Shown here piece after piece: positions 13,801 to 22,800 of a DNA stretch of 64,000 nt. The position numbers were made by a program, and so were the translations under genes. Below the pieces are notes generated by a model, which saw nothing but the letters and a program-made list of their open reading frames with translations, ran no database searches and had not been told where the DNA came from. The DNA is from Tubiluchus corallicola (Eukaryota; Priapulida; Priapulimorpha; Priapulimorphida; Tubiluchidae), in contig JAQGDQ010000207.1 of NCBI GenBank assembly GCA_030141605.1, positions 101,347 through 165,346 of the forward strand, read 5' to 3'. The first letter of the stretch is position 1; every line of letters starts with the position of its first letter.

Positions 13801-16800
13801 GCTAAATGACCAAAAGAGCGGAAAGAGAAGTGCGAGAAATATCCTACCTGTCACTGAGAACGAGACCTTCTTGTCCCGGGGGTGGCAGTGCTAACTGGAA
13901 TGGTGTATTAAAGTAGTGCTGTTGCTCTTCCGACCTGTGTACAACTTCCCCCTTTCTCACCTGAAAATTTGAAAAAAATCTTGCAAGAGTGTTCTAACTT
14001 GCAAACGATATTTCACGAGATAGCAACTACTAAACACGAATCAGAACCTGCCTTGACCACAAGAGCTGAGTGGTCTAGCGACTCTTGGACATTGAGCTGG
14101 CCACTTTAAAAGGTCACAGATTTAAGAACTGATTTTTCATAATTCCTTCTTCCAGCAATGATTAGATTTCACAAACTCCACATTTATTCATCAGATACTA
14201 GTTTTCTGTTATGAACTAAAACACAAATGAAACCTAATATTAATATACAGTCTAAAATTACCTATACAAAATAATAATTTATAAGAATTTCCTTTAGGAC
14301 ATAGTCCAAGGTTGCACCATAAGTAACTCAGTGTTTATTTCCTAAGTGGCCCCGATTATTATTGCCCACCTGTTAGTTTGACAAGCCCACATGCTTAGTT
14401 GGAAAACCAGGTGTACCATTTTTAAGTCTTTGATACGACTCAGTCAGGAGTTGAACCCGCGACCCCCCAAGTATTATACCACCTGGTCTTCGGAGTTTAA
14501 AACGTGAGTGCACTCAAGCAGAGGTACAGCCCCAAGTTCGTACTCTCTTACAGACTGAAACCACCAGACATACAATACGTGCGTATAAATTCATTTTGCT
14601 ATTTTGACACTTTCTGACCTCGACTTTGACCTTTTCAATCTAAACGCAATCTGTTTCCAAGGCTGATGATGATGATCTACCCACACGAGGGGATTTTAGC
14701 TTCATCCATTTTGATTTTACTGTGAAGACGGGCACATCGGTCCGTGACTACAAGCTCTACCGATGCGCTTATGAGAATAAAAAACTCATTTTGATAATAA
14801 AAATCATCTGCCTGTCTTCCAATAGCTTCTTGAAACTGCAGCTATTTTTTGTCATACTTAAGTTAGCGGGAACATGCTAATGGTTTCAGATTGTGACACC
14901 AACAGTGGCTAGTTGTCATATAAGTTTTGTATCTATTACGTCTGTGATGAAAAGATTTGAAATTACAAGTTGCAAGTTGAAATCTGAAAGTTCTTAAGTT
15001 TTTATTCCATTCTGCAGTGAAGGCTGCATGCCACATTGGCCCTACGATCACTAGGATGCCACAACGATGGTACTGCGATCATTAGGGAAGTAATGCGATT
15101 GATGTGATCACCAGGCATGACAAAACAATGCAGTGACCACCCACATTAATGCTGAAATCTCCAGCAAATACCTAACACAGGGTTTCCACAGAATTTTAAA
15201 ATAAATTTTCCTGACTTTTCCCTGACCAAATATTGATTTTCCATGACCAAGATAAGCAGAAATTGCATTGCCACTATACATATTCAAACATTTTTGTGTA
15301 TGGGCATTCATACATATACTGTGTGTATATATAATGTGTTGGCCAACTATTATTTTTGTAACAGAAACCAGAACTGGGAGCCTCCCATAGCAAAATTTTA
15401 TTTGAACATGAATTGCTGAAAAATCTGTTTGGAAAAATATCAGTTCACGTTGAGTATTTTTGCAACCCATTTTTATAATTTTCGTGGAATTTTTACCAAA
15501 TAATCCTTTTCTCTGACTTTGCCATGACTTTCCAGGATAGCCTGTATTTTCAAGGATTTTCCAGGATTTTCCCGACCCTGGGAGCCCTGCTGATATATAC
15601 TCCCCCAGAAGAATGAAAAAATGAAAAAACTTAAAAGGTATTTATTTACAAAACTTTAACTAAAATAATCTATCTTGAATTTTGTTTGCAAGATTATCTT
15701 TAAAAGCTATTTCACAGTATTCCAATCATTTTCCATCTATAAAAGTTATTTCACATTAGTCCAATCATTTTCCAAAAAAATAACAATAATATACTTTAAC
15801 CGAACTTTTGTCTACTGAATAATTGAATCTTTCATAAATTTTCGCTTTGTCCTGATATATTTGCTTTGAACGAAGATGTTATAAAATGCAGAACAAAAAC
15901 ACATTAAACTGGGAAATCACAGCAACCTTGAGACAATCATATTTGCAGACACTGATGCACGAGTGATCACAGTTGTAAAACCACTTAAGGCGAAGGTTTT
16001 GCATCTATTCATTTAAGTCAGTCGATGAAACATGGATTAGAAATCGCCGATCCTGATACAACATCATTTTGAGAAAACCGAAGTACTTGCATCTGTCTGT
16101 TGAAATCAAACTCATTAGGCAAAAGCAGCAATCAGAAATGAAAATCTGTCTGAACTGTCGAAATGAATAAAAGTAAGAAAAACTGGCGTAAAACAACAGA
16201 GTTCAGGTTACTGAATATGTTACAGGGTTCCCACAGAATTTTTAGAGTCAACTTCCCTGACTTTTCTATGACTTTTCCCTGACCAAATATTGATTTTCCA
16301 TGACCAAGATCAGCAGAAATTGTATGACCAGTACACATATTCAAACATTTTTGTGTATGGACATTCATACATATACTGATATATAATGTGTAGGCTCAGT
16401 TGCAGCACTGCTAACAAAATTACACTAATCACATTAAATAAACTTTCTTAATCCAATCATTATGTTTGGAGCGAAAATCGAAACTGGGAGCCTGCCATAG
16501 CAAAATTCCATTGGAACACGAATCACTAAAAAAAATTTTTGGAAAAACATCGGTTCACTGCGATTATATTTACAACCCTTTCCAATTTCCTTGACTTTTT
16601 GCCCTATTTTCATCATTTTCTCTAACCTTTCTATCAAATTATCTTTTTCCCTGACTTTTCCATGACTTTCCAGGATAGCCTGTATTTCCAGGATTTCCCC
16701 CGACAGTGGGAATCCTGATATGAGTTTTAATCTTGGCTTTTCTTTCAAGGGGGAATCCAGGTTCAAAGAGAAGGGAGTGGGAAACAGGAAAGGTGAAAAT

Positions 16801-19800
16801 GAGGCAAAATTAACCAAAACAACAGCAGATAGAAAATACAATTATTAAGCGAAGTACAAACGGGTATTAAACTTGGCAACATATACACAAATTTGTTATG
16901 ACTACTGTGTGTATGTAAAAGGTCATAGTTAAAACAGGTTTTGGTCGCATTGTTTTTCCACCCCATTTGTGGACATGTAATGTACACGTAATTTTTATTT
17001 TGGTCAATAAACTAACCAACCAACTCTATATCCAAACTAACAATTTGTAGGCTAATTACATGATCATTTTTGGTGTTTTTTTACAATTCGGCACAATTCA
17101 AGGCAGAATGGCAAAGCTTAGTCTACTTAATGTGGGTGGTTGTGGAAGGACCAATACCTGTCTGATTACCAAGACCGAATGTGTAAGATAAGACACTTGA
17201 GTGAAAAGAATTGTTTTACCCAATCTGAAAATTCATACATCCCTTTTCAACAAGGTGAGCTGGCAGAATGAGTGTTACCCAAGGCAACCGTCCAGTGGTC
17301 AGCTTCACACACTGTGACCACTCGACTTTTCCCTTACCGAGTGATCTGAACGTAATGCGTTTTTTACTCTATATAGATTTACATAACTATGCTCAGTGTG
17401 CACCATACTTACAATTAGATAGCCACTGTCACCTAGGTTGGCCGTGTAAATTGTGCGATTTAATCGATCTAAGACAGCTATGCATACTGTACTGCTTCCT
17501 GCAAAGACATAAAATACAACATACTGGATAAACAAATATCAAAATGTAATATTAACAAAATGTAATATTTATTTAAAAAGAGGAATAAAACGCTATTTTT
17601 AAGTACGCCCCAAAGAACTTTCCACACAAAGTTATATTATTTTGCATTGTGCTTACCTGTTTGAAAGACGTACGTAATTAGAAAAGAAAATTCTTAATAA
17701 TATGAAATATTCGCACCACCTGGTAAAATGTCATGGCATAGCCATCCCAGTGTGCACCACTGATTCACCAAAAACACATCATTGCTATTACTGACAATAT
17801 AAAATAATTTAAACTTTGGCTTAGTTAGCGAAGAGTGCGCAATGAATGTTCTGATTGTTTTTCAAACTTTACGCAATGTTATCTAAACTTATACCAAACG
17901 ACTTACCCTTAAAATGGCTGCAACTAATTGTCATCGCGAGAATTTAAATTTACAAGTGTTATACAGTGTTACTGCTAACGCAAGCCCGTAAGGCAATAAG
18001 GCAGCATTTAAATTTTAAAGGCTATAAAATTTCAAGACGAATTTTTTAAGCTTTACTTATGAGAAGTGTTTTCTTGTGCTTTAAGCAGATGCAATTGCGA
18101 AAAACTTTCAGACGCTACTTCAAAGACATTCAAGGGCAAATGCACAATAATACGATGATAATAATAAGTTTGAAATGTTTAAATTAGATCAAGAGATTAG
18201 TAAGTGCTGTGCCATTCACGAGTAAATAGTGGCAGCAAAGTGCAAAAAATTTGATAGCCTGGCTAACTAAATCAGAGAGCCTGAAGGCTATTTTGCAGAC
18301 AATAATAAAATCCCGAATGGATGTACAATATACTATTTGATAAAAGCCACATACAACAGGGCTATGTAATGCATTGCTACATACAAGGACATTGTTATAT
18401 AGACCACAATGCACTACAAAGCCCTGATGTATGCATTTTTTTTACCAAACATAGACATTTATTTTCTCCAATAATGTCGCACAAATTTCCAGTTTACGCA
18501 GAAAAACAAACTTTACTTTATCCACGGAGATCGGACGAGGAAAGACCATAGGTCATCTAGTCACTCGCCCTTTATAATTTAATATTGTAATAGCAGAAAA
18601 AGAATTGATGACACTGGAAGCAATTATTAGTAATTACTTAAATAAACTGATCAAAATGAAGCAATAACAAAAGGGAAAAAAATGTAAAACAAACACAACA
18701 ATATAAACATTCCAGCCATTAGTGACAATGTGAAAAAGTTGAAATGTGAATCGTTGCATAACAAAGATGAGATAAGTGAAGAAAAAATAATAATAAATGC
18801 AGATGACGAATAAGTATTGCAATAAATAGTTGCAAAATAAATAAAATGGTAATTAGTACTGTACACTGTACACAAGTAATTGCTAATTAGGTATAGTCCT
18901 ACACAAAAAATATGCATTAGCAAATTTTTTAAAACTAATTTTTATAAACAAAACAGTGGTAAAACAAAATGACGATGAAATTAATCACAATGCTGTAGTT
19001 TATGCGGATTTCCCATATTAAACGAATTTACATGGAATATTAGGAACAGTATCTCTGACGTATTACATCATTTAATGCAATAATGCTATTTAATGACATC
19101 AAGCTAAGCCTCCAGAGATTTATACTTAGTCAACAGGCATACCGTATAAATTCACGCACGGATATTTGTTACTACATTGTACGGTACACAAGGCAGTCAT
19201 TAAATATTTACGTAGCTTTACAGAGAAGCTAGATATTGTTACACTGTATTACGAAGTAACTGGTTTACTCTTAAACAAATTTACAATATTTAGGTGACCT
19301 CGAACTCATGATTATATAAATATATGCATGCTAATCCAGGAGCAAATTTGGCTGCCGTTAAAGCTAACTGGATAAGACTAAAAATAAAAAGTAGACCATG
19401 CCCCCAGATGGCATTACAGAGAAATGGGGTAGTCAATTATTCACCCAAAGTTGTAAATATTAGAGAAATATGTTTTTCACAGTTTTGGGTAACCGTTGTT
19501 GAGTTAGTTGGGGGCTTAATAACACTTAATACTGTTAAAGACACTCTGCGAGCTTCAAAATGCGTAATTTTTGGTCAGGGAAGGTTTTAAGCCAATTAGA
19601 CGAATTTGTTCAAACTGGACCCACACACATACTTGAGTGGAAGATGCTAAAATGAATCAGTGAGTGCCCAATGTGCACGAAGTTTCTTGATACTGTGAAG
19701 GGAGTGAAACTATTCAGTCTGTCCTCGTATATTTATGTTTCAATGTGTTTTACAGATCGTTTGTTTATTTGTTTTTGTAATTTTAGTTTATAGTTGCCAT

Positions 19801-22800
19801 TTATCTTTTTAAAAAGGTAACTGGCGAGCTCCATATGCATTAATTAGATCACCATTGCATTTTAATTTTACTAATTTGTCGACGATATTCAAACCTTCAA
19901 CACAGAAAGAACGATGTTAATGAGACTATATAACATAAGGTTTGGAATATAAAGTTGTGTTGTTTGTTAAATATGTTCAAAGTGTTTAAACTGTTCTGTA
20001 GCATTTGCGTGGTAGAGTGTCCCACTAACAACTTTGTAATTAGGCTCCTCACTTCCTAGCACCAGCTCTGTTTTTGTTAATGCTGTAATGCCAACTTATG
20101 TAGTCTACAAGGCCAGATTATCCTATATAGGTTATTATAGGCTGCAATCTAGGGCCCTTGAGGCTTTGGTAACAATTAATATTGGTAAAAAATCTGATAT
20201 TGCACTATGCTTGTGTTGCACAATATATGCTAATTTGGTTTGCAATAAATAGTAAAATAGTGTGACTATTTTAGTTTGTAACTATTTATTGTGATACTTA
20301 TTCATCATCTGCATTTGTTATTATTCTTCTTTTTAATTATGCCATCTTTGTTATGCAACAATTCACATTTCGACATTTTTCACATTGTCACTAATGGCTG
20401 GAATGTTTCATTATTGTTGTGTTTGTTTTATATTTTTTCTCTTTTGTTATTGCTTCATTTTGATCATTTTATTTATATTGCTAAAATAATATTTTTACTG
20501 ACAAACAAATTATAGCTATTGAAGAAGTTTACTTCAAGCTAAATAAATGTCGCTAAAATGTATCACGAGTAAAAATATTCAAAACTCTAACAGTTAGAGG
20601 GTGGCTCCGTGTGAGGAGGGTCCGTAAATTCATTAGCCTAGTGGCCCCAAAAGGTAATAATCCGGCCTTGGCAATCGTCTATTAGATCAGTTAAAATTTG
20701 TAAATTTGATCCTAACAAGTACTGGCTGTTGTCAACTTGACATTTCAAGCATGAATTGAAAAAAAAATATTGAAACAAGTGCCACACATGCGTCTGCCAA
20801 TAATAATAAACAAGCGAAAAACTGCCAAAACGCCGCATTTATCCAGTCAAAAAGCTTGAAAAAACTAAGCTTTTAGCAATATGAGACGAGTTAATCAGTA
20901 AAAGATAGTGCTTTTAGCAATTTAAGATGAGTTAATTAGTTTGCCTGTTAGCTATGTTATGGAGCACTGAACTCAGTATGTCGGTCACACAACTGTGAGA
21001 AACTGCTAACAGAGCTTAATGTTGCATTTGGTAACACTAATGCTATCATACTGCTTATCAACAAACACACACAGATCACAGCTAACATGTTTACATAATG
21101 TATGTATAGATTGTAGAAGCTTCATTGAGTCAAATAAACAGACAATACCAGTAGCTTTGAAAGGATCTAAGTGTAAAAATATGATAAGTTTACATGTGCT
21201 GGGAATACCGGAAAAAATTGCTCAGGTAAAACACGAGTTGCTGGACTAAATATATCAGGTGGTGCAAAAAACGTCCGGAAGTTTTTATCACGATGCTACA
21301 AGAAAATAATGGAAATCCTTGAGAGGCACAATATTGATGTTATAGATGTTTGTGTATAAACAGCAAAAATTTTTGACCATTCCCTTAAATTTATCCAAAG
21401 AAATAGAAGCTTTAAAACGACAAGTCAAAAAAATAAACGCCAGAAAAAACATCGTATCACTAATTGTTATAAATTAATTTACAGCAATGTGCTCTGAGAT
21501 TTCGCTCTTTTCACTGTTTTTTCCAAAAGCTCACGCAGTTTTTTACCTTATCAAGGGGCATTCAGTCGCAGCACTCAACAGTTTTAGCCATTTCCTTTCT
21601 GACGGCTCTGTACACCTGTCATATAAACGTGTTTTCTGGGAGTTCTTAAGTTTCATTTTTTTCTTGACAACAAATTTTTATCAGCACTTTATTTTCTGCG
21701 ATAAATGCCATAATGCAAACTGGTTTATTTCGTTATTATTTTGTTGCCAGGTATTGAGAGTTCTAAATACATCAGCATGACTTTTTTTAATTGAAGATGC
21801 CTAGCTCACATTGTTCTGGATTTAATTTTAAAAGTATTTCATGCAAAAGTATTTCAAAAACAACTTGAAAATTACTAAAACCATAAACTTGTAACTTTCG
21901 CAGGTAAAAGTCAGCGATATTATAACATCATGTTGTGTAATTTCAGCTTCGAAGAACACTTACTTCTATTGTTATTATAACCGAATTTTGGTGCATTTTT
22001 TCCGCACCACCCAATATGTGCAGAGGCACTTGTCAATGCTTTTACAAGTGGATATTCCTAAAGCAGAACAGCTGCTTGTAAATCCAACCCTCCATCCCCA
22101 AGTCTCCTATCTGTGGAACTGTTGATGATAAACAGACCAACGGCTTTTTATCTGAGGTAAATCTAACAGGAGCCAAAAAAAGAAAAAAAGAGAAGCCTAA
22201 GGGACTCGACATTCGATATGAGCTAACAGCACATCAGGGGGGGGGGTAACCAGATCACAATTACATGGAATGTAGATATACATAGATGGGAGTAGCTTTG
22301 TAAGCCCTAGTTGGACTAATGACCTAGCTTCAATTTCTCCAATGAACATGTAAAGAGTGAGGGTGGATAACGGTGCAAGTTTGGTCTTTCTGCAACCGTC
22401 TCCCTTGTTAACTATGTAATCGCAAAGGAATTTTTGTTATAGTTTTTTTAATGTACGAGACGAATAAACTCAAATTTAATTCAATTCAATTTAATTTAAC
22501 CTGATAAGTTTGGAGTTTTTGCATGTCTGTGTAATAAATGCGCTCTACATAGTCTAGGTAAACTTCAGACTTAGAACTCATATGGACACTATTAATCAAT
22601 GCGAAACTAATTACCAGGTACAACGTGAGTAAAGTAATCGCTCTTAATGAGCAGCAACTATTATTTGCTCATAATACATACTGCGGTTTCCTGCCGCGGT
22701 ACATTAATATGTCATCGTCATCAGGTAGATTCCATCGGCTGTAAATCTACAGCAATTTCAGTTCCCGTGATCATTGATCAAGGACTTGGCAAAGTGCGTC

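Noticed and set aside
14066-14120. tRNA gene (GCTGAGTGGTCTAGCGACTC looks like an A-box)
   Set aside because: No matching acceptor stem, anticodon arm or proper B-box within tRNA length; at most another SINE head.
18634-20515. Hydrophobic ORFs resembling membrane proteins
   Set aside because: They coincide with an AT-rich inverted repeat present twice; Phe/Leu/Ile richness follows from T-rich DNA.
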